Source: Paenibacillus hexagrammi (GTDB lineage Bacteria; Bacillota; Bacilli; Paenibacillales; NBRC-103111). From it: 64,000 bases of DNA. A program made the translations under genes and the position numbers. Shown piece by piece: positions 34,802-44,153 of this stretch (the first letter of the stretch is position 1; each line of letters starts with the position of its first letter). Location: assembly GCF_021513275.1 (NCBI RefSeq), contig NZ_CP090978.1, forward strand, positions 5,623,247-5,687,246, given 5' to 3'. The notes beneath the pieces were generated by a model, which was given only the letters and a program-made list of their open reading frames with translations, did not search any database and was not told the DNA's origin.

Positions 34802-36231
34802 CACTAGCGTTGCATTAAATTTCTCTGAATCTTCACAATCTTCTGTTATTTAGACATTCGAACAGAAAAAGATCCTTTACAATGGAATGACAGGTAGTAC
34901 TGTCCATAATCCACCGAAAAGGATCAACCCATGGACAAGAATACCCTATTTTCTTCATTTGGTAAATGGATTTCTCCAATTTGTACGAAATCCTTCACGG
35001 ATCGTATCGCGATGACCGGACAGGATAAGTATGTTAAAAAACTAACCACAATTGCTTATCTTAAATTGTTCCTGCATGCACAAATCCAACAGCGTGATGC
35101 CCTGCGAGATATTGCCGTTGATGTACTTTCGAAAGGCTTTCAGAAAGAACTTGGTTTAAGCTCCATCTCAGCGTCTCAATTATGCCGGAAGCACAATCAG
35201 GTAGACCCTGCTTCACTTGAGAGTGTCTTCTCCGAGCTCGTCGCACGCATTCGCCGTAGCACATCTCCTACTGTCTTCCGAAAGGACTTCAAGATCATTG
35301 ACTCGACGACAATCGGACTCTGCTTACAGAAGTACAAATGGGCGGAGTTTCGTCAGACCAAGGCCGGGATCAAACTTCATTTTCGATTGGAGTACATGGA
35401 CGATGATACTGTAGTACCCGAAAAAGTAACGATTACGCCAGCTAAGAAGAATGACCGTACTCAGATGGATGCTCTAGTTAACGAGATCGGTGTTACTTAC
35501 GTCTACGACCGAGGCTATGTCGACTACGCCAAGTTCGATGATTACTGCGATCGCGGCATCTTCTTCGTCACAAGAACGAAGAAAAATGCGGTGATTCGGT
35601 CCATCGACTCGTTTCAGCTTCCTGCTGAGAGTGCGGTGCTTTCCGACGAGATGGTATATGTGGGCACTCCGCAAAAAAGGATGGAGAATGTCCTTCGTCT
35701 CATTCACACCGTAGATTCGGAAGGGAACCCAGTGGCTATCTTAACGAATCGATTTGACCTAAAAGCAGAGGAGATAGGTCAGATTTACCGGGAACGTTGG
35801 GCGATCGAGACATTCTTCAAATGGTTGAAGCAACATATTCGGATTAAGAAGTTCTACGGAACCACTGAACGGGCCGTGATGAACCAGGTTTGGACTGCGT
35901 TAATCGCGTTTTGCTTACTGGTGTTGGTGAAATTAGAAACACAGTCGAAGCATAGTTTGCTACAAATCTACCGGTGGCTCAGGACCTTACTTTGGGAACC
36001 AGTTCAAACCTGGATCGATCAGATAGATCGACAACCGGAAAGAAGGTCCGCAAGTGGGTGAAAGTCGAAATAAAGCTGGATGTTGGTGCTAAAACGAAGC
36101 AATTACCATAAAATTACCAAATGGATAAAGGCTACCTTCTGACAGGACTTCGACCTTTTGGTCTATGAGCCGAGAATTTTATTCAGAATAATGTGACAAT
36201 TGGCTTGTGGTTTTTTTATGCAACACTAGTG
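34802..36231 (+). mobile_element. Complete IS4-family insertion sequence, 1430 bp
   Basis: Terminal inverted repeats CACTAGCGTTGCAT (left) and CACTAGTGTTGCAT (right, reverse complement) with 13 of 14 matches, continuing weakly. The 9-bp direct duplication AATCTAACT flanks it at 34793-34801 and 36232-36240. One intact transposase gene lies inside. Perfect duplication and an intact frame indicate a recent insertion. Confidence 0.93.
34931..36061 (+). CDS. IS4-family DDE transposase
   Basis: 376 residues, full length. It has an N-terminal DUF4372-like helical domain, then the DDE catalytic core: first Asp in FKIIDSTTIGL, second in TYVYDRGYVDYAKFD, and Glu in the family Y-R-E-R-W-x-I-E-x-F-F-K-W-x-K-Q motif (YRERWAIETFFKWLKQH). 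It catalyses cut-and-paste movement of the element at 34802-36231. No frameshift. Confidence 0.95.
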   Translation: MDKNTLFSSFGKWISPICTKSFTDRIAMTGQDKYVKKLTTIAYLKLFLHAQIQQRDALRDIAVDVLSKGFQKELGLSSISASQLCRKHNQVDPASLESVFSELVARIRRSTSPTVFRKDFKIIDSTTIGLCLQKYKWAEFRQTKAGIKLHFRLEYMDDDTVVPEKVTITPAKKNDRTQMDALVNEIGVTYVYDRGYVDYAKFDDYCDRGIFFVTRTKKNAVIRSIDSFQLPAESAVLSDEMVYVGTPQKRMENVLRLIHTVDSEGNPVAILTNRFDLKAEEIGQIYRERWAIETFFKWLKQHIRIKKFYGTTERAVMNQVWTALIAFCLLVLVKLETQSKHSLLQIYRWLRTLLWEPVQTWIDQIDRQPERRSASG

Positions 36232-36305
36232 AATCTAACTAGCAAAATTATTAATTGAAAAATAGTGGACAAACCAAATCTTCAATAGTATAAATATACG
36301 TAAAG

Positions 36306-37181
36306 TTGTATTTTTATACAAAAAAGGGTGGTCAATTGAACTTACTAGACATTAATGAGTTGTCAAGCGATGACATCTATAGAATTTTCAGCTCAGCAGA
36401 CGAAATTAAATCGGGCATGCACGAGAATTTCTTAAAGGGAAAAACATTTGTTTTATTCTTCCCTGAATCAAGCATAAGGACAAGAATCACATTTGAAATT
36501 GGAATAAAAAGTTTAGGTGGCGACTGTATAATGTTCCCCTCAGAAGCCCTGGACAAAAAGGAAGAATTGAAAGATGTTATTAAGTACATCGAAAATTGGG
36601 CTCACGGGGTGATTGTAAGGCATGCTGATTTTTCTAAAATAAGGGATTTGGCTAGCCATTCAAAAATTCCTGTAATTAATGCAATGACCAGTGTTAATCA
36701 TCCATGCGAAGTCTTGTCAGACTTATATGCTATAAGTAAAAGAAAGGAACATTTTCAGAATCTTTCTTACACTTTCGTCGGACCAGCAGGAAACATTTGC
36801 AGATCATGGTTAACTGCAGCAGAAGTGTTGGATTTCAAGTTTAATCACGTTTGTTTGAAAGGTCATGAGTTAAGAACCGACTCAGATAATTATCAGTTCT
36901 ACACGGAGCTTGACGAAATTATTAAAGTAAGCGAAGTTGTTTTAACAGATTCGTTACCTGATGAATTTCGAAATGAACAGTACATAGCAGAGTACCAAGT
37001 CACGCTTGAGAGAATGAAACTTGCTCCAAATGGAGCACTATTGAATCCGTGCCCGCCCTTTTTTCGGGCGATGGAAGTAAGTGAGGAAGTCATATCTTCT
37101 GAATACTTCGTTGGCTATACATTTAAAAAAGATTTACTTTTCGTACAACAAGCTATAATTATTCAATGTTTATTAAACTAA
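36306..37181 (+). CDS. Orphan aspartate/ornithine carbamoyltransferase-family protein
   Basis: About 281-291 residues. The carbamoyl-phosphate loop is recognisable as PESSIRTRITFE (S-x-R-T-R), the second site reads NHPCEVLSDLYAI (HPCQ-like with Gln to Glu), and the second-substrate loop reads NPCPPF where OTCases have HCLP. It therefore belongs to the ATCase/OTCase fold but is neither standard pyrB nor argF. No arginine or pyrimidine genes are near. The gene is AT-rich, suggesting transfer. The start is either TTG 36306 or TTG 36336; the second has AGGGTGG just upstream. The IS inserted 65-75 bases before it. Confidence 0.75.
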   Translation: MYFYTKKGGQLNLLDINELSSDDIYRIFSSADEIKSGMHENFLKGKTFVLFFPESSIRTRITFEIGIKSLGGDCIMFPSEALDKKEELKDVIKYIENWAHGVIVRHADFSKIRDLASHSKIPVINAMTSVNHPCEVLSDLYAISKRKEHFQNLSYTFVGPAGNICRSWLTAAEVLDFKFNHVCLKGHELRTDSDNYQFYTELDEIIKVSEVVLTDSLPDEFRNEQYIAEYQVTLERMKLAPNGALLNPCPPFFRAMEVSEEVISSEYFVGYTFKKDLLFVQQAIIIQCLLN

Positions 37182-37386
37182 ACGACCTTTAGTTCAATCA
37201 TTCAGGAGCAGTTTGCCACCGCGGCGACTGCTTTTTCTATCGTTGATCTAAAGGGCAGGTTCGTGTGGTAACACAAAGGTCGTCGGAAACTTTTAGGGAA
37301 CTTCAGCTTCAAGTTGAAACTTTGGGGCGTGGAGTATCGTAAAAGATAACACTTGAAAAATTTTACAAAAGAGGGGTGCTGCTGTT

Positions 37387-37740
37387 ATGCCGATGGGGTT
37401 TGATGGACCGCCGTTGATTTTTAAAGCGATGTTTGTCTTGATTCCGTTAATTATAATTGGAATGATCGTGTTTTCAGTGATAAACGGGATCAATATCTGG
37501 GCGCGAAATAATTCGTCGCCTGTGCTAAGAAGGGATGCAACAGTCGTCACGAAACGAACGAAAGTATGGGGCGGATCCGAAAATTCAAGCGCCAGTACTT
37601 CTTACTTCGTAACATTCGAGTTCGACGACCAGTCGCGACTGGAACTACAGCTGAGCGGCTCGGAGTACGGGCTTATCGCAGAAGGAGACAGGGGAACGCT
37701 GACGAATCAGGGTACGCGGTTTAACGCTTTTCAGCGATGA
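37387..37740 (+). CDS. DUF2500 membrane-anchored protein
   Basis: 117 residues: one N-terminal membrane helix (AMFVLIPLIIIGMIVFSVING), then a beta domain with the DUF2500 pattern SPVLRRDATVVTKRTKV and TSYFVTFEFDDQSRLELQLSGSEYGLIAEGDRGTLTNQGTRF. Function unknown; such proteins expose the small beta domain at the membrane. Monocistronic. Confidence 0.85.
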   Translation: MPMGFDGPPLIFKAMFVLIPLIIIGMIVFSVINGINIWARNNSSPVLRRDATVVTKRTKVWGGSENSSASTSYFVTFEFDDQSRLELQLSGSEYGLIAEGDRGTLTNQGTRFNAFQR

Positions 37741-37859
37741 GAACTGATACCTATTAACCGATGAAAACTAAAGGGCTATCCGCTAAGTTTATTCCTCACG
37801 ACTTATGATGCTAAAGACCATTCACGCATGTCGTAATTGTTGAAGACCCGCTTAAAACA

Positions 37860-37902
37860 ACAGCGGCAGCCTTGGACCCAATAAGTCCTAGACTACCGCT
37901 GT
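37860..37902 (-). terminator. Terminator of xylR
   Basis: Stem ACAGCGG/CCGCTGT with inner TAGGA/TCC pairing, followed on the minus strand by TTGTTTTAAG. The rest of 37741-38037 shows no gene. Confidence 0.65.
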
Positions 37903-38037
37903 ATATGGAGTACTTGTCTTGTCTGCCTAACCTTATATGCCAAATCTACCGCCACACGCTCAAACGTTCACAGTATCTCCCCTACAGCTGAACCTCCATC
38001 GAAGGACATCCGCACGGAAACACCACGTGATCTCCCC

Positions 38038-39225
38038 TTAGCTCCGCTCCACCGTAACCTCAGCGTCGGCAAAGAACTTTGCCACCGCCAGAGACGATGC
38101 CCCCAATACAGCTGATCGCACATCCAATTGAGAAAACTCAACGGACAGCTGCTTCCTCGGATGAGGCAGGCTTCTTCGCTCGAGCACAGCCATCATCGGC
38201 TTCTTCAGCCATTTCTCCGCTCCCGTAAGCCTCCCGCCAAGGATAATGAATTCTGGATTGTAGCCGTTAATCACATTGACGACCCCGATGCCCAAGTAGT
38301 AACCCAGCCGCTCGAACAGCTGGATGACAGCCGGGTTGCCTTCATCTGCCAGCTTCAGCAATTCATCCACATCGATAGCATCTTCGCCGCCCGGCAAGGA
38401 CAGTTCGCGCGCCTGCTGCAGGAGCGCATGCTCGGAAGCATACAGCTCCCAGCAGCCTAGGCTGCCGCAGCGGCACTTGGGCCCGTCATGCTGAATGGAG
38501 ATGTGCCCGATTTCGCCGGAGAATCCGGTCGCCCCTCGATACAGCTCCCCTTTAATAATAATTCCGGCTCCGATGCCGATACCGATGCTGATATAAATCA
38601 GATTGGCCGTATCTTTGCCGGCTCCGAATTCCCGCTCTCCTACCGCGCCTGCATTCGCTTCATTATCGATGACAACGGGAATGCCGAATTCCTTCTCAAT
38701 GATGTGCTGCAGAGGGACGTTCTCCCATCCTAAATTTGGGGCGAACAGCAGGTTGCCTTCATCATCGCAGATGCCCGGCAGTCCGATGCCGATGCCCACA
38801 ATGCCGTAGACGCTCTCCGGAGCCCTACCAATCAGCTCGCTGATGCACGACTTAAGCACGTTAACCACGTTATCTACCGAGTCATTGTTATGTTCAATGA
38901 TATACTCCTCAATCACCTTGCCGGTTAAATCGGTCAGCACCGCCAGACAATCCTGCACCCCAAGGTCCAAGCCGATTGCGTAACCTGCGGTGCCGTTAAA
39001 CAGCAGCATCATCGGCTTACGCCCGCCGCTGGACTGCCCGACGCCGATTTCCTCAACAAGGCTGCTTTCGATCAGCTCGTTCACGAGGCTTGAAACGGTC
39101 GCCTTGGTCAGTCCTGTCACTTCGGCGATTCGTGCGCGGGAGATCGGCGAATTGGTGCGGATATGGTGAAGCACGATGGATTTATTTATTTTCTTAACCA
39201 GGTTGAGATCCCCTGTTTGCTTCAT
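38038..39225 (-). CDS. xylR: Xylose repressor XylR (ROK family)
   Basis: 395 residues from the ATG at 39225 (weak GGGGGC site about ten bases upstream). An N-terminal winged HTH (SPISRARIAEVTGLTKATVSSLVNELI) precedes a ROK sugar-binding domain with the DLG nucleotide motif (AIGLDLGVQDCLAV), the zinc motif C-x-C-G-x-x-G-C-W-E (CRCGSLGCWELYAS) and the GEIGH motif. XylR represses xyl genes until it binds xylose. It is divergent from xylA, and the operator lies between them. Confidence 0.92.
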   Translation of the reverse strand: MKQTGDLNLVKKINKSIVLHHIRTNSPISRARIAEVTGLTKATVSSLVNELIESSLVEEIGVGQSSGGRKPMMLLFNGTAGYAIGLDLGVQDCLAVLTDLTGKVIEEYIIEHNNDSVDNVVNVLKSCISELIGRAPESVYGIVGIGIGLPGICDDEGNLLFAPNLGWENVPLQHIIEKEFGIPVVIDNEANAGAVGEREFGAGKDTANLIYISIGIGIGAGIIIKGELYRGATGFSGEIGHISIQHDGPKCRCGSLGCWELYASEHALLQQARELSLPGGEDAIDVDELLKLADEGNPAVIQLFERLGYYLGIGVVNVINGYNPEFIILGGRLTGAEKWLKKPMMAVLERRSLPHPRKQLSVEFSQLDVRSAVLGASSLAVAKFFADAEVTVERS

Positions 39226-39318
39226 ACTTGTATGCCCCCACGAATGAAAATGCTCGAAATTTGTCATCCTATTGCAGTATGAACTGATTTTAACACGAAC
39301 ATCTTCGTTATGCACGAA

Positions 39319-39365
39319 CTAAGTTTGTTTAATGAATTTACAAACTAAACATTTGATGCTATGAT
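39319..39365 (+). promoter_or_regulatory. xylA promoter and xyl operator
   Basis: Operator arms AGTTTGT (39322-39328) and ACAAACT (39340-39346) with an 11-bp centre, as in Bacillus xylO. -35 TTTACA (39337-39342), 17-bp spacer, -10 TATGAT (39360-39365); the operator overlaps the -35 box, so XylR would occlude RNA polymerase. Confidence 0.85.
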
Positions 39366-39417
39366 GGGTTCATAAGCAATTCATACTTCTACTATCCATA
39401 TATCGGAGGTCATCTCG

Positions 39418-40734
39418 ATGGGCTACTTTGGTAACGTATCAACGATTAAGTACGAAGGCAAATCTTCTACGAATCCGCTTTCTTTTAAATTTTACAACCC
39501 AGACCAAGTCGTGTTGGGCAAGACTATGCGTGAGCACCTGCGCTTTGCAGTTGCATACTGGCACTCCTTCTCCGCAGACGGCTCCGACCCGTTCGGTAGC
39601 GGTACTATGCAGCGTTCCTGGAATCAATATTCCGGTATGGACCTGGCGAAAGCACGCGTTGAAGCTTGCTTCGAGCTTTTGAACATCCTTGATGTTGATT
39701 ATTTTGCTTTCCATGACCGCGATATCGCTCCAGAAGGCGCTACACTGCAAGAAACAAACAAAAACCTGGATGAAATCGTCGGTTTGATCAAAGACAACAT
39801 GAAATCCAGCGGCAAAAAGCTGCTGTGGAACACAGCTAACATGTTCACGAACCCTCGCTTTGTTCACGGCGCAGCTACTACGAACAATGCTGACGTATTC
39901 GCTTATGCAGCGGCACAAGTGAAAAAAGCGCTTGAGCACGGTAAAGAACTCGGCGCTGAGAACTATGTATTCTGGGGCGGTCGCGAAGGCTACGAGACTC
40001 TGCTGAACACAGACCTTGGTCTTGAGCTTGATAACCTGGCTCGCTTCCTGCATATGGCTGTTGATTATGCAAAAGAAATCGGCTTCGATGCTCAGTTCCT
40101 GATCGAACCTAAGCCTAAAGAGCCTTCCAAGCACCAATACGACTTCGATGCTCAAACAACGCTTTCGTTCCTGCAAAAGTATGATCTGCTGCCACACTTC
40201 AAGCTGAACCTGGAGGCAAACCACGCAACACTGGCTGGCCACACGTTTGAGCATGAGCTCCGCGTAGCCCGCATCAATGGTGTGCTTGGCTCCATCGACG
40301 CCAACCAAGGCGATTTGCTGCTCGGATGGGATACTGATGAGTTCCCTACGGATCTGTATTCTACGACATTTGCTATGTACGAAATCCTTCTTAACGAAGG
40401 CGGAATCGGCCGCGGCGGCGTAAACTTCGACGCGAAGGTTCGCCGTACATCCTTCGAGCCGATCGACGTTGTGCATGCACACATTGCAGGTATGGATTCC
40501 TTCGCCCGCGGCTTGCAAGTTGCTGCCAAAATGATCGAAGACCGCGTGTTCGATAACATTCTCGATACTCGCTACGGTTCCTTCAAATCCGGTATCGGTG
40601 CTGACATCGTAGCCGGTAAAGCCAACTTCAAGACTTTGGAAGCTTACGCGCTTCAAAACAACAACATTGTCAACCAGTCCGGACGTCTTGAGCAGATTAA
40701 GGCGACAGTTAACCAATACATCATCAACGCTTAA
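39418..40734 (+). CDS. xylA: Xylose isomerase
   Basis: 438 residues, the class II length. It interconverts D-xylose and D-xylulose in the cytosol using two divalent metals. Hallmarks: [13 protein letters not shown] with the catalytic His, [24 protein letters not shown] with metal-ligand Glu and the Lys, and [12 protein letters not shown] with metal-ligand Asp residues. CGGAGG precedes the ATG. Unusually, no xylulokinase gene follows: a terminator does, so xylB must be elsewhere. Confidence 0.98.
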   Translation: MGYFGNVSTIKYEGKSSTNPLSFKFYNPDQVVLGKTMREHLRFAVAYWHSFSADGSDPFGSGTMQRSWNQYSGMDLAKARVEACFELLNILDVDYFAFHDRDIAPEGATLQETNKNLDEIVGLIKDNMKSSGKKLLWNTANMFTNPRFVHGAATTNNADVFAYAAAQVKKALEHGKELGAENYVFWGGREGYETLLNTDLGLELDNLARFLHMAVDYAKEIGFDAQFLIEPKPKEPSKHQYDFDAQTTLSFLQKYDLLPHFKLNLEANHATLAGHTFEHELRVARINGVLGSIDANQGDLLLGWDTDEFPTDLYSTTFAMYEILLNEGGIGRGGVNFDAKVRRTSFEPIDVVHAHIAGMDSFARGLQVAAKMIEDRVFDNILDTRYGSFKSGIGADIVAGKANFKTLEAYALQNNNIVNQSGRLEQIKATVNQYIINA

Positions 40735-40762
40735 TGTAGAGCTTACTCTGTCTACACAACCT

Positions 40763-40802
40763 AAACCCCGTTAACCGGAATATACCGGTTGGCGGGGTTT
40801 TT
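40763..40802 (+). terminator. Terminator of xylA
   Basis: AAACCCCG...CGGGGTTT stem with inner TTAACCGG/CCGGTT pairing and a T run. Confidence 0.9.
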
Positions 40803-40843
40803 CCTATCCTGTGTATGTTCAGGCCTTAGAGCCTTGCCGTTGT

Positions 40844-42154
40844 TCAATTCGCTATAGGCAGTGTAACCGTAATACAGGTGCCTACCCCCGGCTTACTTTT
40901 CACATCGATCTTTCCGCCAAAGTGATCCACGATCTTTTTGACCATGAATAGCCCGATCCCTTGCCCGCTTCGTTCTTCATTAAACTTCTCATATTTGCGG
41001 AACAGCAGCTTCATCTGCTCCTCTGTCATCCCGATGCCGTGATCCTCCACCACTAGCGCCAAGCTACCTCCGGACCTTTTGACCTCGAAAGTAACATGAT
41101 CCCCTTCGTTGCTGTATTTGATAGCATTACTCAGCAAATTGGAGACAATCAGTTTAAAGCCAATGGCATTAGCAACAATGGTTTCCCTGCCAGTTAATTG
41201 AAAATCCGTGTGCAGCTTGATGTTCTGCGTTCTCCCCTTTACCTCCATGATTTGTACAACTTCCAGAAGCAAGTTGTAGGGAAGAATCAGCTTTTTTCGC
41301 CAAAATGAATCTGCAGACAGCATCTGTTCGGTATTAATAATATGCGTTATTTCATTATCAATCTCATCGACATAGTCGCAAATCGCTTTAAGCTTCTCGC
41401 GGTCCCCAGAGTCCTCCAGCTTGTTCTGCACGAGGGAGGCATATGCCTTGATAACCGTCAAGGGATTACGCACTTCATGGGAAACAACGTGAACAAAGTC
41501 CAGCTTTTGTTTGTACAAATCCATTTCGGACTGCAGCTCCGCTTGCACGGACAGTGAGGGAAACAGCGTTCTATTCTCCTGCTTGCCCTGCCTGTACAAG
41601 TTGGAAACGATCAGTTCATGATCCGTCATCATATATTCATGGCATCTCATCATATCTAGCTGAATGCTGGCAGGCACCTGAGACCCATCATAAGCACAAA
41701 CCGTTAAATAGCCTAATTCTGCGAGTGTCAGATCACATTTGCATTCATATAAATTCAACTTACTCTGAATGCTGTCTTGCATGCGCCAATCTACATGCCC
41801 CCACAGCCTAATCTCCAATTGGCCTTCGATATAAGGCTGGATCATGTCACTTAGGTTTTGGAGAATTTTTTCGAACCGGAAATCGTCATACATGCGGTAA
41901 AACTCATAATTATTTACAAAATGAATGAATGCCCACTGCTCTTCTTTCAGTTCTCTTTGAAGCATCCCTCGTACGTGCACAATTCTTTCTTCGCTATCAA
42001 TAAAAATGACATGCTGGTTCAGCTCCAAGCCAGCTTTGATATAGGACACAGCATTCTGAAGGTATCCTTCCGGAGTACTATAAAAATAGAGAATATGAGA
42101 ACCATTATTGATGTTGAGCTGCTGTGTCAGTGATATTTGCTGCATAACTGCCAC
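40844..42154 (-). CDS. Sensor histidine kinase with N-terminal MEDS domain
   Basis: 436 residues from the GTG at 42154 (AAGGTGGGG eight bases upstream; the frame is open to 42283 without a site). The N-terminus (about 10-190) is MEDS-like: SHILYFYSTPEGYLQNAVSYIKAGLELNQHVIFIDSEE, a sensory domain first seen in methanogen and DcmR-type regulators. The H-box HVVSHEVRNPL and the HATPase boxes N (NLLSNAIKYSNEG), G1 (EDHGIGMTEEQ) and G2 (GQGIGLFMV) are intact. It has no membrane helix, so it is cytosolic. No response regulator is adjacent, so it is an orphan kinase. Confidence 0.88.
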   Translation of the reverse strand: MAVMQQISLTQQLNINNGSHILYFYSTPEGYLQNAVSYIKAGLELNQHVIFIDSEERIVHVRGMLQRELKEEQWAFIHFVNNYEFYRMYDDFRFEKILQNLSDMIQPYIEGQLEIRLWGHVDWRMQDSIQSKLNLYECKCDLTLAELGYLTVCAYDGSQVPASIQLDMMRCHEYMMTDHELIVSNLYRQGKQENRTLFPSLSVQAELQSEMDLYKQKLDFVHVVSHEVRNPLTVIKAYASLVQNKLEDSGDREKLKAICDYVDEIDNEITHIINTEQMLSADSFWRKKLILPYNLLLEVVQIMEVKGRTQNIKLHTDFQLTGRETIVANAIGFKLIVSNLLSNAIKYSNEGDHVTFEVKRSGGSLALVVEDHGIGMTEEQMKLLFRKYEKFNEERSGQGIGLFMVKKIVDHFGGKIDVKSKPGVGTCITVTLPIAN

Positions 42155-42371
42155 TTTACGTTCCCCACCTTCTTTATATTTCCAACCCAATATAGGACCT
42201 TTACGACCTATTTGCAATGAATACTTTCCGCCATGTTTCGATGAGTTCCGTAGCTTTTGCCATGTACCTTGCCTTATCGACAAAAAGAGCCATCAACAGA
42301 TGACTCTTCCCTCTTCCTTAATGTGATTTTTTGTAAATATAGCTCGTAACTGAATTGCTGCTGATTATCCG

Positions 42372-42866
42372 CTACATACCGGAGATGCGATGCCTCTGAC
42401 CTTTTTTAAAGTACCACCAATGAAAGCCATGCGATAGATACAGCGTCACCCAAACGCTTAAAAACGTCCAATACCACTTCCATGTCACATAATCAATGAG
42501 CTTTGTATATTTTTCAATGAATATCTCGGGAACGCTAATGCCAATCGGAAATAGGAGGATGTAAAAAAACCGTAACGCTGCGCTTTTCTCTTTCGGATAA
42601 TACAAGTTCAAGTAGACCGCCACTGTCGGGTAAGCAAAGAACTCAAAGGTGAAGCTTGTCATGTTCTTTTGCAGCTCTCTATCTGGATAGAGGAGCCAGC
42701 CCTGTTCAACAACAACCAAACCCAAGATCCAGCTTACAAATTGCATAAAAAGAAAGCTCATCTGCGCTTCGCGTCTTTTGTGCCTGGGCACAAGGCAGAG
42801 CGCAACCACGCACAGCAGCCATACGATGGAAAGAATAATTCGCTCTATGGTAAGGGGCACGGTCAT
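42372..42866 (-). CDS. CBO0543-family membrane protein, second of pair
   Basis: 164 residues from the ATG at 42866, which overlaps the stop of the upstream paralogue (ATGA). About four membrane helices. The pattern R-H-K-R-R-E-A-Q after helix 1 and SWILGLVVVEQGWLLYPDREL matches the neighbouring protein. These are uncharacterised Bacillales membrane proteins that often occur in tandem. Monocistronic with its paralogue. Confidence 0.75.
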   Translation of the reverse strand: MTVPLTIERIILSIVWLLCVVALCLVPRHKRREAQMSFLFMQFVSWILGLVVVEQGWLLYPDRELQKNMTSFTFEFFAYPTVAVYLNLYYPKEKSAALRFFYILLFPIGISVPEIFIEKYTKLIDYVTWKWYWTFLSVWVTLYLSHGFHWWYFKKGQRHRISGM

Positions 42867-43345
42867 GACGTTCCTTTCAGCAGGGACTTCTGCAAAAACC
42901 AATTTCCATATAGACGCGTTGCATTCATGCCAGCGAAAAAAATAAGTACGTTCATCCACATACTGTAGCTTTTCATAAGCAACAATTGTGTGTACAGTGC
43001 AATGAAGTATATGTATAAATTGGGCCCCGCAATAAACAGCAGCTGATACCCCACCCTCGATAACCATCGGGAATGCACGGGGTAATACAAGCAAAACATC
43101 GTTGCAATTAGAGGGTATAGGATGTAGTTGTTCGTAAAGTTGCTCCCGGTTGCCAAGGGAAATTCACGAACAGGATTGTCCAATAAACCAAATTCCACGA
43201 GCAGCAAACTGATTACCCACGTCAGCAATTGATTGAAAAAGAAATACGGCATCGCCTCTCGAATTCGATGCCTGGGAATGAACAGAAGCGCCGCAGCAGC
43301 ACAGACTCCCCACACGCATATAAGCACTAACCGCTCCAAGGCCAC
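42863..43345 (-). CDS. CBO0543-family membrane protein, first of pair
   Basis: 160 residues from a GTG at 43345 (AGAGGATGAG upstream). It has the same architecture as the downstream gene: helix 1 with ERLVLICVWGVCAA, the basic PRHRIREAMP loop, then TWVISLLLVEFGLLDNPVREF and LYPLIATMFCLYYPVHS. The four-base overlap with the next gene implies coupled synthesis, perhaps of a heteromer. Confidence 0.75.
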   Translation of the reverse strand: MALERLVLICVWGVCAAAALLFIPRHRIREAMPYFFFNQLLTWVISLLLVEFGLLDNPVREFPLATGSNFTNNYILYPLIATMFCLYYPVHSRWLSRVGYQLLFIAGPNLYIYFIALYTQLLLMKSYSMWMNVLIFFAGMNATRLYGNWFLQKSLLKGTS

Positions 43346-43497
43346 TAATTCTCATCCTCTAATGAAAAAGTTCTTTACCCCCAAATATACCCGAATTTCT
43401 TATTATTTATCCCGCTGCCGTCTACTTCCTGACATAACGCTGTCAGCAGCACTCTGTTATACTGAACTGGTAGAAGAAGGAAGGGGATATTGAAGCC

Positions 43498-44037
43498 ATG
43501 AATACCATTGAATATTTAACACAATTGGAAGAACTATCACAGCACTATGTAAAGGAGCTGGATTCGTTCACATTGGAGCAGCTGCAAGCTCAACCAAGCG
43601 AACAAGAATGGTCATTAGGTCAAATGTATATGCATCTTATCCAAACAGCTCTCCGCATGCAGATCCGTAATATTGAGTTATGCAGCAGTCAGGACATAGC
43701 TCCTGGTCAGCAAGCGGGAGAGAAATCGGAAGCTGGGCAAGCCGTATTCTCGTCAGGGGCATTCCCTCCCATCCGCATTCAGGTACCGCCTTCACCGGAG
43801 TACACGCCTCAGCAACCGGAGTCTAAAGAACAGATCATTCAGGGACTCCATGCCGTTCAAGAAAAAATGCGTGCCATAGAGCCTACTCTGGACGCCATTG
43901 ATCCTCAGCGCACAGCAGCACATCCGCGACTAGGCGCACTACAAGCGAAAGAGTGGTTCGCGCTTGTCGTCATGCATTACCGCCACCACCTACAGCAAAA
44001 GGATCGGCTGAAAGCATTCTTAACGGCGGGCGTATGA
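43498..44037 (+). CDS. DinB-family protein
   Basis: 179 residues; a DinB_2-type four-helix bundle with metal-site histidines in GQMYMHLIQTALRM and VVMHYRHHLQQKDRL (H-x-x-x-H). It is not closely similar to the DinB gene at 30471. Probably a metal-dependent small-molecule transferase or hydrolase; the substrate is unknown. Monocistronic. Confidence 0.85.
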   Translation: MNTIEYLTQLEELSQHYVKELDSFTLEQLQAQPSEQEWSLGQMYMHLIQTALRMQIRNIELCSSQDIAPGQQAGEKSEAGQAVFSSGAFPPIRIQVPPSPEYTPQQPESKEQIIQGLHAVQEKMRAIEPTLDAIDPQRTAAHPRLGALQAKEWFALVVMHYRHHLQQKDRLKAFLTAGV

Positions 44038-44092
44038 AATCCCTCCTTATGAAGTAGGGCCAGCTGCGTGACGTTATACATACGGAAACCAT

Positions 44093-44145
44093 AAAAAAAC
44101 CTGTAGTAATCGAAGGAATTCTCCTCGGTTACCACAGGTTTTTTT
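44093..44145. terminator. Bidirectional terminator between dinB-like gene and nasC
   Basis: AAAAAACCTGT...ACAGGTTTTTTT long stem with a few mismatches and A/T tracts on both sides. Confidence 0.85.
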
Positions 44146-44153
44146 AGGCTAAT

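Noticed and set aside
39439..40716. A 425-codon minus-strand frame opposite xylA
   Set aside because: It is a mirror frame of a highly biased, strongly expressed gene. It shows no domain, no ribosome binding site at its start and no independent promoter.
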